A DNA stretch of 64,000 bases from Psococerastis gibbosa. Its lineage: Eukaryota; Arthropoda; Insecta; Psocodea; Psocidae. The notes beneath the pieces are model-generated. The model was not told the origin of the DNA, did not search any database, and saw nothing but the letters and a program-made list of their open reading frames with translations. Of the stretch, positions 11,105-23,178 are shown in pieces (positions within the stretch are counted from its first letter, which is position 1; every line of letters begins with the position of its first letter). Where the stretch lies: positions 31,233,371-31,297,370 of the forward strand of contig OZ020487.1 of the NCBI GenBank assembly GCA_963971405.1. The letters are read 5' to 3'. The position numbers and the translations under genes were made by a program.

Positions 11105-12348
11105 TAGGGTGACCCCTCCTTGGGATTTAATTTGAAAATGGTTTTAAGGACAGAGTAGGAGTAATAGCTATACAGGTGAAAAATGCAATTACCTATCTGA
11201 TTGAAGCAATCGTAGAGCAGTAAAAAAAAATCAGGACGAGCAGATCATTTTTTTCCTGAATATATTGATGCATAATATTTTATGTACCCCCCCCCCCTTT
11301 GTGATACAGATTGGCCACAATAGAGACTACTTGGCAGTTGCAATATTAGACTATATAAATATGTAAAAAATATGCTAGGTATGCTTATCTAGGGCCTAGG
11401 CTAACAAAAATAATACAATATATTTTTGCATGAGAAAATGTAAATATTGAAAGTAATTAAATTAATATTGCCAATATTGGTGTTTTTAACTTTGAAGGCA
11501 ATAAAACGCTGGCAGGCATGGGTAGGTAACAAGAAAATGCCGTCATATTTCGGATACGAATTACACTAATGCTAAGCTTGGTTAATTGAGAGAGCGGGGC
11601 GAAAGGCCCAAAATTCAAAATAAAGACAATTTTCCCTCTTACTTTCTTCTAATGCTACTGCTAAGTATTGCGGCAGTCACAGATGGCATCGCATTCCTGT
11701 CACTTGACCCCCTTTTTAATTGTCCCACTTAATTGATGCGAAAAATATTTTCTTTGTCCTACTAAATATGTGTTTTTTTAATGAGAAGTAGTAATTGTAA
11801 AACAATATAAAATTAATCGGTACTATTGAATTGAATTATCAAAAATTGTCAAGTGGTCCATTAATGATTGAACGAGTTTAAGAACTGTGGGCCATTTGAG
11901 TAAGTGAGTGCCACATCGAAATGTAGCGGGGCATTTTTAAACTTAGCCTAGTCTAACTGATATTTTTGACGGCTCTACGATATTTTCCGTGAAAATCGAC
12001 TTTGCACAATTAACGAGTGGTGGGGGTACTCCGGTTTACTCTTAACCGCTACTATTTAGTAGTTTTTTAAAAATTCCAGTCAATGTAGAACTTGATTTGT
12101 TAGGACAATGACGGGCTGAGCTAATAGATATTCACAGTTAGCCTACTAAATGCGGGTCACCACAGCATAACATGGAAGTTGCCCCCTCCCTCCCCTGACC
12201 CCCTTGTGGGGGTCTAGCGTACTCTAGGCTGCCAGTATTTGTATTCAAATTTTGTAAAACATGAATCAATCTTTTTAAGTATTTCCAGCCATATCAATCG
12301 TTTTGGTGGTTTTGGTAAAACTCAGTTGGCCCACGATTGGTCACCCTA
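11105..12348. mobile_element. TAGGGTGACC-ended hAT-like element, long form
   Basis: TAGGGTGACC at 11105 and GGTCACCCTA ending at 12348 are inverted ends. Both ends lie at the same site in unit B (20012-20420), where the interior is about 0.8 kb shorter and largely different. No transposase frame is visible. The ends resemble those of hAT-type non-autonomous elements. The 8 bases on each side agree only partly (TACTTGTA and CTCTTGTG). Confidence 0.5.
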
Positions 12349-12743
12349 CTCTTGTGTGGCGCCATTGCGAAGTGAAACCATAAATTGTCATTAGGGGGTA
12401 TTGATCGCTATGGGATTCAGCATGCTAAATGTAAAAATGTTAAATTCGGAATTGTTAATATCGTGAAAAAACTTATACTATATAAAATGTAAAATCAACA
12501 AATTATTTCTTATAAAATGTAAATAAAAAATAAGTATCAATAAAATATATGACAACAATAATAGGCTATGTAATTCTCACTCTAGATGTCTGCTAATAAT
12601 GAAACAATTTAAAAATATAATAAAATTAAAACCTTTAGGCTGTTTACACAAATCTATGTTTAAATTTTCATTTACGGTGAATCTAGAGAAGAAGCGAACC
12701 ATAAACACTAAATTTCCGTGTTTCCATTGTTATAATTTACGAT

Positions 12744-12985
12744 AGTAGTCAGAATGGCGTAGAGGTAACGACTCGGACTATCATCCAGAAGGTGACTGGT
12801 TCGAGTCCCACCCGAATGCCAAAATTTTCTAGTGGTACAATTATTTATCTTCTGACTACCATGCTTCGGAGGGCATGTAAAGCCGGCGGTCCCGGCAGTC
12901 TTCCCTGACTGTCGATAGGTTAAACAGGAGGCTGTTGATGCAACCTGAAAACTCCTGTACCACGGGTAGTACCACCCCGACACGA
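12744..12985 (+). mobile_element. tRNA-derived SINE, copy 1
   Basis: The head contains an A-box-like TGGCGTAGAGG and a near-consensus B box GGTTCGAGTCC, the internal promoter of RNA polymerase III tRNA genes. It is followed by a body with ATGCTTCGGAGGGCATGTAA and GGTCCCGG that is shared with the copies at 24215, 34757 and (inverted) 36530. The head does not form a complete tRNA. This copy is present in unit A and absent from B, so it inserted after the duplication or was lost from B. Confidence 0.65.
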
Positions 12986-14200
12986 ATTTACTTTTTTTAC
13001 TTTTATTTACGATTATCGAGAGTAGGATTCTAGAATAAAAAGTTTAGTAACTCGGCTTAGCATGCGAAATACCGGATAGTGAATACCCCTATTATGATTT
13101 TTTCCTTTTTAAATATTAATCGCATAGAAACAATTTAATGAATGCATCTGATTTACCTATTGAGTCGCCTAATTAACTTAATAGTAATTGTATTGAGTTA
13201 CGGCACGTCTCAGCCGGCCACCATACCAAGTTGAATCCAGCGGACCAGAGCAGGTTCAAAGATGCAGATAACTTGGTCGTGTGCACAGTGCCGGAAGGGA
13301 AACATGGTAGGACTTGTCCTGGTCACCTCCGAACTAATCGTGTGACTTCACTGTGTTTCCCAAGTGGTTCGGAATCCACTATAATCAGGAGGTCCACTGT
13401 CCTATGGGCCCACACCGTGGCCTGGGACTGTGTCCAACCATTCTACTACTACGGCACATCTCCCATCGCAAAGTATGTGGTGGGACTCACAAGTACAATA
13501 CAAGAACGCTAAAACTGTGGCACCGAATCAGGTTAAATATTATTAATGGACTAGAATTTCTCTTATTTCAATTGGCTTGTATTTACGATACATCCCCTTC
13601 AACACGTGTTCGTGTTCCAACGCCTGAAAATTGCTCCACTACTCTGTGCGAGGTGCACAAGTGTTGGTGGGCAAGGCAAGTTGGAAAATAACGAATTAAA
13701 TAAAAATGCCGCTATTGCGAACTATTTTACAACTCGGTAATGCCTGCTAATATGTTATGGGGCGCGCAGGGACGTTACGGGACGGTTTGACGCATAGTAG
13801 AATCCGCATGAGGACGATCGAACAGGAATACACTACGAGCCCATCTCTAAACTGAAGTAAGCCAATGCTAAAAGAGGAAAAGTAATAAATAATTAATCAG
13901 GTACAGGTTTGTTTCCAAGTAGGCCTATCATCGTCGTATCGTCTCCCCATAAATATTTCCGGTTAAGCCATAACATGTGCACTCAATTTAATGACTTTTG
14001 AACACCAAATATTTAACTAATTACGTAATGTCCGATACTTCATGGATGGAGATGAGGATGAAAAAGTAATAAGTTGAATGAAATTTTCTCCTAATAAGAA
14101 GCTACTGATAGTTCTGCCCATTTTCATGATGATCAGCTGGGCCAACATACAGGTGATGATTTTTTTCTTCTTCAAAAAACACGTAATTAGAAAAAATTGG
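12986..14200. other. Unit A sequence without a counterpart seen in B
   Basis: The stretch is mostly AT-rich. An open plus-strand frame at 13231-13512 (start codon not certain) lies in GC-richer sequence. It shows no motif that I recognise. The beginning (CCGGCCACCATACC) resembles 24970 in unit C, so it may be an old shared segment. Confidence 0.3.
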
Positions 14201-15016
14201 GTGCCATGTCTGGGTGCCTGTCTAGGTCCTCAACACCTCAATTGATTAGAGGCTTAGAGAACTTCAAATGCTATTGTTTTTAAATGTATAAAAGAAAATT
14301 GCCTCTGTCATTTTTTGGGAGGCATCAATATGAAGCGTACTCAGTAACTATATCTTGGGGCTTTTACTTTTACTATTCAGCCTACAATATGACCATATAA
14401 CAAGACCTGATAGCATACGGGACCTGTTGCGGAATTGGTGAAGGTGATGTGGATAAATGGTACAATGTAATAGTGTTGCTAATCGGAAACACTGATTTTT
14501 TTCTTATTATCTTTTGCCATCCTGCCATCATTCCTCCACGTTCTTTCGTTTTAATCAGCAGTTGTTAATATTTTATGTATGTAGTTACTAGGTATAAGCT
14601 CGTCGCGGACCACCATTGTCGCACCTCCTCAGCGGGCGGTGGAAAAACGTTGTCATGGCCCCCGGAACCCCTGTGCTACCCACACCTCGTAGACAGCGGC
14701 GCTCTTACATGAACTGCAGCTATACCTTCCAGTCTATGAGCCGGACGATTCGGCCCGCGCGAGTCACCAATGATTTTTGCTATTTTATAGCAAATTGGTA
14801 GTTGGGAAACCATATATTTAACTTCAGATGACCGCACTCCGGTGCATAGTGTTTCCTCTAGTTACCTCGGTGGTTTTCCAACTACCCATTTGTTATAATG
14901 ACAAATGGGCCTTAGAACATGATAGCAGACCATTACTCTGTCATCTTCCTGCAAATAGGCCATAACGGCTTTCTCGAAGGTATTTAATTATTATTGATTA
15001 TTTTCTATAATATATA

Positions 15017-15267
15017 TGAGGAGCAAACTTTCAAAACGTCACAAATCCATGAAAATGGAAAATTGATTTTATCATCGATTTTCCATCTTGAAGATGTGTT
15101 GAATCAGGATTGCTAATCAAAACAAAAACAAAAAAATTTTAACCCAGTCTTCTGAAGGGTTAAAATCTTATATTCCCGTTATAATAAAGCCGAAATAATT
15201 ATGTTTTTCGTGTTTCCTGAACTTTTAACGAAATTGGATTAGTGGTGTTTTGAAAGTTTGCTCCTCA
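15017..15267 (-). mobile_element. Short TIR element with TGAGGAGCAAAC ends, copy 2
   Basis: The ends TGAGGAGCAAACTTTC and GAAAGTTTGCTCCTCA are inverted and near-perfect. TA lies on both sides, consistent with a TA target duplication. The interior is the reverse of copy 1 (7303-7546). The A unit reads TTTTCTATATGTTAGTG at the same place without the insertion, so this copy moved in after the A/B duplication. Confidence 0.8.
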
Positions 15268-15601
15268 TAAATTATGTTAGTGTTTCCGGCATGCATCATT
15301 TCTACTATTGTTACCGCACTCTTATTCAAGCCCTATGAGCCCAATTAAATTGAAAAGTAGCGCATAGACTCTATGTAACATTGAAAAAGCCCAATCTCTG
15401 CATGAACAAAGAATACAGCCTCAAACGAAACAACCTCTAATTGTGCTGAAAGGGGGTCCGCGAAATATTCTTAATGGCAACCACAGTACTAGATAACCAA
15501 TCAGATCATTCGAATCATGGGGTTTTGCCGTCATTCAGAAACAGGTCCTATACCTGATTACATTTTTTAAGTTTATAGTTGGTTTTTCTCGCGCAAGCCA
15601 T

Positions 15602-16248
15602 AAAGAACCGGTCCGAGTTTACTCGAACATGCTTTCCAATTTATCAATTAGTAGATAGATAATGAGTAATTTCATTGTGAATAATTTTTCTATGGCAATA
15701 ATGGCAATTTATTGGAGCGTGAATTTTCCATAATTTCTTCAAAACATAATTTTTTGCACAAAATTAAATTTTTGTATTTGGGCATGCAACCTGTTCGGTT
15801 TTTTTACTCTATTGAACACCTACAACATGCCTAAATATAGAAATCATAGTTTTTTTTTACCCCGCGAGCGACCCCTGCACTTTTGTTAACATTAATAACG
15901 ACTACAATACAAATGAATTTATAGGAAAAGTTTGGAGCCCTTTCTGAGAAATAATTTTTTTTGGCGTTTTTTTTATATTTATTTCAGAATAAAACCCCCA
16001 AATAAAGAAAATTTGTCCCAAGGTATGACTTTTGTGAACCTACATGCCAAATTTCATAAAAATCGATGGAGCAGTTTGCCCGGAAATCGACAAACAGACA
16101 GAGCGGCAGACAGACAGACATTTCGTAAAACCACTATTTTGGGTTCCTGGGTCCTCAAAACGTGTAAACCCGTTGAAATCACGGAATCGAAAATTTTGAC
16201 CATCACAAAGCTTTCCTTATACTGCGCATAAATTGGAAAGCAATAAGA
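15602..16248 (+). mobile_element. AACCGGTCCGAG repeat family, copy 1
   Basis: The family starts AAAGAACCGGTCCGAG, soon followed by TGCTTTCCAATTTAT, and ends ATAAATTGGAAAGCA, which is the inverse of that 15-mer. The interior contains a CAGACAGACAGA microsatellite after GCCCGGAAATCGAC and a TTTTGTGAACCTACATGCC stretch. Other copies lie at 33686-34483 (minus) and 51153-53050 (plus, interrupted). There is no coding capacity. Unit A lacks it at the corresponding site (near 8726). It is a non-autonomous repeat of uncertain class. Confidence 0.7.
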
Positions 16249-16463
16249 GGTTTACCCAGCTGCACCCGTAAATTCCACAATAACTTAGCCTGTATTTTTG
16301 AACAGTTGAGAGCAATTTGTAGAGACAGGCCAATTGCGAGAAATTTTCAGCCCATATTTGATTCCCTCATACAATAAATACTATATAGGATATAATTTGG
16401 TGGAATTTAATAATTGTAAGAAATGAGATTAATGTAGCCAAAATTTTTTTCTTCATGTTCCAG

Positions 16464-17930
16464 CAGGGCCGGCGCGTTAGTCAGTGGCGTATTGTAGTTA
16501 AAAATAGCATATGTAGTCGGGGTGGCCTTACGTAACTACAATACTATCATAAGAATGGACATAAATACGTAGCCCAAAAAATAGTGACAAAATACCAATG
16601 TCCAACACTCAATTCACTCACGTGTTACCATCATGGAAAACATGGACGGTTAGGACATAAGTGAGGTGCGACGCATAATCTTTCATTAGATTCACTCAAG
16701 AAACGCTCATTTGCATCCGTATCAAAGTTAATCAACAATCTCGCCTCCATCTCTGACAGTTTCTGCCCACACCTCCCTGCCCCCCTCCCCCTGTATCCGT
16801 CTATGCTCCCTACATGTTCGCTACACTACGGGTGAAGGTTGAAATCAGGAAATTCAAAATTATCAATTTAACGAGGAGCGTCTGAAAAGGTACTATAATA
16901 AACAAATAGACTATATCTTATGCTGCGGGTGTCAAATTGTCTGAATTACCATTATAAACCAGTCACTTGGACAAGCCAAACCTTTTTATGAGATTGGTGT
17001 GAGATCACTGGGATCCGTTATTAATTTTGCAGACATAAAGTAAAGTAAATGTTTTCATATAATTTTGGTATAATTTTCATATAATTTTCATCTTAATACA
17101 TACTTACGTTACTTGGCAATTTTATGTGTAGGTCAATGGTTTGTTGTCTGTTGTCTATTTTTATACGAGCAAAGAAGCAAAAGGTCAAAGTTTAAAAGTA
17201 CAACCAGCCATATAGCCTACCTGAGTATTAGAACTGTTCCGATTCCTCTCGTATATGAAAATAAATAATTTATACTCAATATAAAAAATTGATAAGTCTT
17301 ACAAACAACAAAATTTAATTTTAGCGTTTTCACATACTACAACTTTAATTTTAAGGTGCCAAGTGAAGGAAAAGAAACAAAGTCAACAAATAAAGTAAGT
17401 AATAATGAAGCATAGAAGAGTATAAGAGTACACCACCAACGTCTTGATTGCAAGTTAAATAAATAATCATCATAAGTCTTATAGAGACTCCACAAAAATC
17501 TAGAATGATCACTAGCCTACACATTTTTTTTATACATTTTCAATATTAAAACCAATCAATTTTATTAGAAATTCGATTGTTGGATAGGAATGGCCCTAAG
17601 ACACCACCTCATTGATTATCAAAATGCTGCTTCCTAGAGTTTAACTACTACTTTCCCAATCAATTTCCACATCAAATTTATGTTTAAGCTACTTGTGAAA
17701 AGTGTTCCATCCAACCAACAAAATTTAGAGAACAGCATTTAAGTAATGCCCCTAAGCATTTTCTCTATTTACAAAGAGTTACACGAGCGGTCACGTGAGG
17801 TTCACTGTCTGAAAAAAAAAAAAAAAATAGTACTCAAGTGACCAGCTAATTATGGGTTAATTTAACTGATTTCTAGGAATTACGGGGTACGTGAGGAGGG
17901 CGTTAAATTATATTTTGAACGCCGGCCCTG
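16464..17930. mobile_element. CAGGGCCGGCG-ended hAT-like element
   Basis: CAGGGCCGGCG at 16464 and CGCCGGCCCTG ending at 17930 are perfect 11-base inverted ends of the CAGGG type common in hAT elements. The flanks TGTTCCAG and TGTCCAG agree except for one base, compatible with an 8-base duplication. The 1.47 kb interior has no transposase frame. Unit A retains only CGCGCCGGCCTTG at the matching place, apparently a relic of the right end. Confidence 0.6.
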
Positions 17931-19616
17931 TGTCCAGTCTGGAACACTAAATTGAATTTTTGCTAGAAGGACCTCAAACACTTAGTTTAGTAGGAAGCTT
18001 GGAATGGAAATGTTGGAAGATCCTTTTCAGCATGCCTTACACAGTCTATGTTGTTTTGCGTCAAAGCATATTCTACGCCTCTTTAGCATTTCCTTAGGCT
18101 GCAGCAGATGTGATGGTTGCGCTCACTTTCTCGATTTGCTGGATCTTCTGTGCCTAGAGCTACTGTCTATTTTAGGTAAGGTTCGATAGCTTCAGTACCG
18201 ATTTGGTCCATCGGTAGCTGTTGCGTACAGTTTTGCGCTGTAAGCTATACCAGGCAAGGTCGTCTTCTTAAAGGGCTGAGGCTTCTTCAGACTTGTTTTC
18301 CAAAATATTGCTTCGCAAAATGAGTAACGGCTAGTCTCTAAGTTCTTCAAAAGCCAGTTTAATTTTAGTTTGGAATACGACGAGGTGTTTGGAGTGGATT
18401 ATTGCGATAAGTCAGTCAAGTGTAAGAGTTTTATTGTGGACAAACTATTGCAGCTGAGTACAGGAAATATACCCAGAAAAAGCCCGACTGATGAACGACG
18501 AAAGTCTGCTGTCCTAGCATGATCTGCCATGTTTATTTAGTACCGTGGTTAAGTTTCCTTCTTTTCATCAATTCCTCTCTATACATTACCGTACATCTGC
18601 CCTTCAAGTCCGGCATCGTATGTGCAATCCATCTGGTTATCACTGCCCATAACATTGTTCCCTTATGCGCTATAGCACTTCCTCGCGAGCGCCTTTATTT
18701 ATCACGCTTTCACTTACGGTAAAGATCAAGTTTTTCATCCAATATTAGGCCTATTGCATCACACTTTCCGACTAGGAAGAGGTATACCATATTTCTAGAT
18801 TGTAGAATATGTATCTTCTTATTAAATGCCAATTGACCCAGGAATATTCTACTTATCTCATTCTTAACTTCTCCCGTATACTCCGTTATCAATCCCCCAT
18901 AGTTATTCACATGTTCATGTGTTAAAATTTTCAACTATCATGCTAAATTAACATTGTAAGCCACGCTAGGGCAACTGGATGGGAGCCTAAAGTGGTCGCA
19001 ATTTATAAGATCCCGATAGTATAAGATGGATGCCTTCGGGTAGCTGGGTGTCTTGAAGGTCTGGTGAAGTGGGAAGTAAGAAGAGGAGATGAAGTACATT
19101 GTGAAGTGCGTAGGCTTAACTTAGGCATTTGGTGAAGTGAAGTGAATGTGATTTGTAGGGTTCAGGCACCTAGCTGCTTGACGTCCGTCCTTGCATCGAT
19201 CATTGTATTATATGCCTCTCCAAGCAGTGGCACCCACATAAAGTTCTTAACCCAGGGCTCTTCTCCGCTTTTCTGTCAGGTATGCGCTCCAGACGTGTTC
19301 TGAGCACTGACGTCTATACTTGTCTTGCCACTATCGGTGGCCCGCTATGCAACTCAACACTTAATTGGCAGTCCTTATATCCACTGTTGTGCTGCCCAAT
19401 GACCATGGCACCGGTCAGTCCACTGGTGTTTAGGTAAAATCCAATATGAATCTTCAGTCACTCACTCCATTCCAAACCAAACTTGAACAGAGGTAGTTGC
19501 TTGGGTTCTGAGACGAATATTGTCCGATAACCATGTGAATGCATGCATATGATTGTCTTCTATTCGTCGCTGATAACTAGAGCTTAACGTTTGGGGATCT
19601 TTGACGTTGCCATAGC

Positions 19617-19830
19617 TCAGGTTGTGAAGATTCCTTTTCTGGAAAACACATTGTAAGAAATTTCTCTGCGCCTAAGGAGATTGATCTGGAACTGGTGTAC
19701 ATCGGGGGCTGTATCGCAAGAATTCCGCGCTGCATTAAGTTACGTTGTTACAAAGCTGATTCTTATCAATAGTACAATAGCTCGTAAGGGGCATTAGATT
19801 GAGCAAGTTGTGAATTAAGAGCGTAGCTTT
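19617..19830 (-). pseudogene. Possible chemoreceptor-like exon relic, unit B
   Basis: This is the counterpart of the unit A relic. FQINLLRRREISYNVF and the GIFTT end are kept. The upstream part is in a different frame because of small indels, and a stop lies between. It is not functional as it stands. The family assignment carries the same doubt as for unit A. Confidence 0.3.
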
Positions 19831-20011
19831 TAAAACTGTTGCAGCCTTAGACGTCAGACGTAGAATATGCTTATGACACAGACAGCTTCGATCGTTTGAG
19901 GCATGGTGTGGGATCGGTTAGGATTTCCCAGATACGTTTCCTACCAATCCGAGTGATTTCAGGTCCGGATAGCTTATGGCCCTCTTGGGGCATCCAATGG
20001 TGGCGACTCTG

Positions 20012-20420
20012 TAGGGTGACCAGATATTCCCAAAAAAGAATGTGTGTTAGGGTGGGGTGTCTGCTGGTTTGGGGGGGGGGGGAGGGGCGGTAAAAGACAT
20101 TGGGGTAAAAGAGAAGGGTTAAAGCGTTATAATCTTGTTGTTGTTCATGTTACAGCCGGCTGACTGGTTGGCATTTTTTTAATTTTTTAAAAAATGAATC
20201 AAGATTTTTGAGTATTTTTTTTTAACTTTGGTAGGTATGCTTCCATTTTTACAAAAAAAATCACAGTTCTTATTATGTTTAGTAGTGTAAATATCACTTT
20301 TAATACTTTTGTTTACAATTTTTAATGTTACTCCGACTAGATATGCTAGGCTATTCCAGCCATGGAAATAATTTTGGTGTCCTATGGTAAAACTCAGTTG
20401 GCCCACGATTGGTCACCCTA
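20012..20420. mobile_element. TAGGGTGACC-ended element, short form
   Basis: It has the same inverted ends (TAGGGTGACCA / TTGGTCACCCTA) and the same genomic site as 11105-12348 in unit A, but only 409 bases. The right 150 bases match the A copy while most of the interior differs. The insertion predates the A/B duplication and one copy was later resized. Confidence 0.5.
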
Positions 20421-20986
20421 CTCTTGTGTGTTGCCATTGCGAAGTGAAACCATTAATAGTCATTAGGGGTATGCCAAATGTTAAAAATTTAAAAATCGTG
20501 AGGATGCCTTTATTATACGGTAGCCTATATAACTATAGACCTAGTCCTTCTAAAATTTAAAATCAACATATTATTATTTGTTACATAATATAAATAAATA
20601 ATGAATGTAAATAAAATATAATAAAATTGTAATGACCGCGGCCGCTAGGCTAGGCTGTTTACACAAATTTATGTTTAAAGTTACATTTTACGGTGGATTT
20701 ACCGAACCCGGGTACAATTAAAATTAAAATAGAAAAAAAGTTTAAAAAATCAGGGCTAAAGCTCGCCTAATATAAAGCCGTTTTTCATTTCATATCTTTT
20801 CAAGACCTTAACTGATTGCAGAGATTGGGTAGTACTGGACTTTGAGAACTTCAAAGCCTATTGCATTTAAATTTAAAAAAAAAAATGCCTGTCATTTTTT
20901 GGAAGGCATCAATATGAAGCGTACTCAGTATGTATAGCTTGTGGCTTTTACTTGGGGCTTTAAGCCTACAATATGACCATGTTATT

Positions 20987-22323
20987 AGGGGAGCCCACGA
21001 TGCTAAATGGGGATTTACTCGAGTGTCATAGAGACCTATTGGGTTTCAAAGCTTAGGTGTTAAAAAAGAAAAAAAAAGTTATATAATGTATACCTCTTCA
21101 GTGGTGGAGTAAGCGGCTATAGATTTTCAAAATGTAAAAAAACTGTTACGTGGGCATACTCGAGCGCGTCAGATATTGATAGCATACATTCCCTACGTAT
21201 TTTTAATAATGTGCGTACGTTTGCATGGTGGGGGTGGTCGTATGTAAGGGTTAAATATGAAGAAGAAAAAAATGTAATCTTATTTTTTTTAGGGGATGTT
21301 AGGTGAACCTATAAGAAGCTCACATACAATAATTTGACGATAGGGATGTGACCCAAGGTAGTGGCAATTATTTGAATTTGCAAAAAAAAAAAAGTACCAT
21401 TTTGAAATACTCCAGCGCGTAAGATTAAGACATATACGGTTCGTCTTTATGTCCTGGACGTGTTGTTTCATAATCTGACGATTATCTGGAGGGATTTGCT
21501 TAATCTGACAATTTCCGTACAATAAAACAATAGATTTTTTAAAACCGCTGAACTTAATCAAATGAAAAAGACAGGTAATATTAAATATAATATTATATTA
21601 TAGTAATATTAATAATATTAAATACTAAGTTTTTATAAACTTTCATTCACATAACTTTAAATATTAAATTAGCAAAATAAGTCATAACGTTGGAAAAACG
21701 TTGTAAATAATAACATAGCGTCATGGCAACAGTGCCATCAGTAAGGAGGCAAGGATGCTATAAAATAAACTGAATGCAAAGCTTTATTTTAATATAGTGT
21801 GCTAAGCATAGGAGGTTTTAATTTTTATATAATAATATCACGGCGTCATGGCAACAGAAATCATAGTGGGTAGACAAGTATATTATAGGCATCACGCAGC
21901 TGCTAGCAATAAACTTTCACGACTCATCTTTGTTACTTCGGCTTGTGGAAATCGTCAGATTATATATTTTTCGTTATTCCTGAATTATTTCCTACCAAAT
22001 AAAAAAATTCTTCACGCTCGAGAATGTCGAGATGACGTTATTTTTACAACTTTGTTGACCTCTCCTTTCTTTATGTCACTACGAAATTGTCAGATTAGTG
22101 AAATATACACTTTTTAGCATGTAATTAACTCACCACCCCTTCTGACGCTCTCGAGAATATCCGATGATCAATTTTTTTTACTAATCTGATCCTTTATTCT
22201 TGGCGGGCGGCCATACATACGGGGCTCATAGTTGGTGGAGGCACTTAATAGGCTCAAGGTATTCTCCTGTATCTTAATCTGCCGCGCTCGAGTAAATCCA
22301 CAAATCCCCGCTTGGGCTCCCCT
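20987..22323. mobile_element. AGGGGAGCCCA-ended TIR element
   Basis: AGGGGAGCCCA at 20987 and TGGGCTCCCCT ending at 22323 are inverted ends. Both continue with GGGGATTT and ACTCGAG in subterminal sequence. The interior (1.3 kb) has several degenerate CTCGAG-CGCGTCAGAT blocks in both orientations and two CGTCATGGCAACAG copies (near 21719 and 21843). There is no transposase frame. The site is continuous in unit A near 14395. A possible fragment (GAGCCCACGATGG) lies near 25487 in unit C. Confidence 0.6.
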
Positions 22324-22820
22324 ACTATATAGCAGGACCTGATAGCATAAGGGACCTGTTGCTGCATTGGGGATGCTGATGTTACTTTCATTTACAAAGT
22401 ATTTCTTTTGTTTGTTAGAACCGAAATTATTTAATTCTATATATTGTAATAAATAATATTTCATATAAATTTATTTAAAAAAATGTATTGGTACAAAGTA
22501 ATGATGCTAATTGGAAACATTCTTTGATTTTATAATTTTGCCGTCCTGCCACAATTCCTCCACGTTCTTTCGTTTTCATCAACTATAAGTGTCCCCGTGG
22601 CTGTATGTGAACCCACAATGCCAAAGAAGCGTCCCTGCTCGTCGTCTACGAAGTTCGGTGCTGCCTTTTTTGTTTACTTTTTGTCTGCTCTTGGTCGCTT
22701 AGTACCGTACAAATAGTTTCAACTTTGTTATCGTAGTGAATATGTAATTAACTGTAGAAATCATCATTGTTGTTGTTAATTATTGATAAAAAGGAAATGT
22801 GATAATAGCATTGTTCTCAT

Positions 22821-23091
22821 CAGGGGCGCCAAGGGGGGGGGGGCGCTTTTGCTATCAATAGTAAGTTGTTTAATCCTCACTACTTACCAATATTTATATT
22901 TTGAAAATTAGCCATCTTAATTGTTTTGAATATTAAATAAAACCAAGAATATTAAAACTATCAAAACATTTTATGTTATCTCTGCTCAGTGTCGCTTTGC
23001 CTGCGGTCACTTCATGTCGGTCGAAAACTTATTTAACTTAAAATTTTGGCTATCTTTGCCCCACCCGGATTTTCAAAACCAGGTGCCCCTG
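22821..23091. mobile_element. CAGGGGCGCC-ended short element
   Basis: CAGGGGCGCC opens and GGTGCCCCTG closes a 271-base non-coding segment with a poly-G run just inside the left end. The ends are of the hAT CAGGG type. The flanking 8 bases agree poorly (GTTCTCAT and GTTACTGT), so the class is tentative. Confidence 0.45.
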
Positions 23092-23178
23092 GTTACTGTA
23101 TGTGATTGTATTATCCTATACTATGCTTACATTTTTGCCTGCCTTGATAATTGTAATAATTACCCAATGCAATAATTT

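Larger units (their letters stand above)
8010..14560. repeat. Segmental duplication unit A
   Basis: Long blocks of this unit recur in the same order and orientation about 6.5 to 9 kb downstream in unit B. For example, 8120-8470 matches 14680-15000, 8950-11100 matches 17925-20010, and 12350-12700 matches 20420-20700. A third, far more diverged copy is unit C. Identity of A and B is high by eye over hundreds of bases, with small indels. A carries private insertions (the SINE near 12744) and lacks four elements present in B. The start and end are approximate. Confidence 0.8.
14600..22580. repeat. Segmental duplication unit B
   Basis: This is a direct repeat of unit A lengthened by four private insertions: TIR element 15017-15267, repeat 15602-16248, hAT-like element 16464-17930 and TIR element 20987-22323. 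For the first two the uninterrupted target can be read in A (about 8500 and 8726). For the fourth the A sequence is continuous near 14395. The boundaries are approximate. Confidence 0.8.

Noticed and set aside
12756-12830. tRNA-like sequence with a B box
   Set aside because: No full cloverleaf or acceptor stem, and the same head plus body occurs in other copies; it is a SINE, not a tRNA gene.
13231-13691. Two overlapping plus-strand frames of 93 and 112 codons
   Set aside because: They overlap in different frames, start without convincing context and have no motif; they are not conserved in unit B.
22616-22720. Short frame starting MPKKRPCSSSTKFG in good translation context
   Set aside because: Only about 32 codons with no downstream exon visible; the matching part of unit A lacks it.
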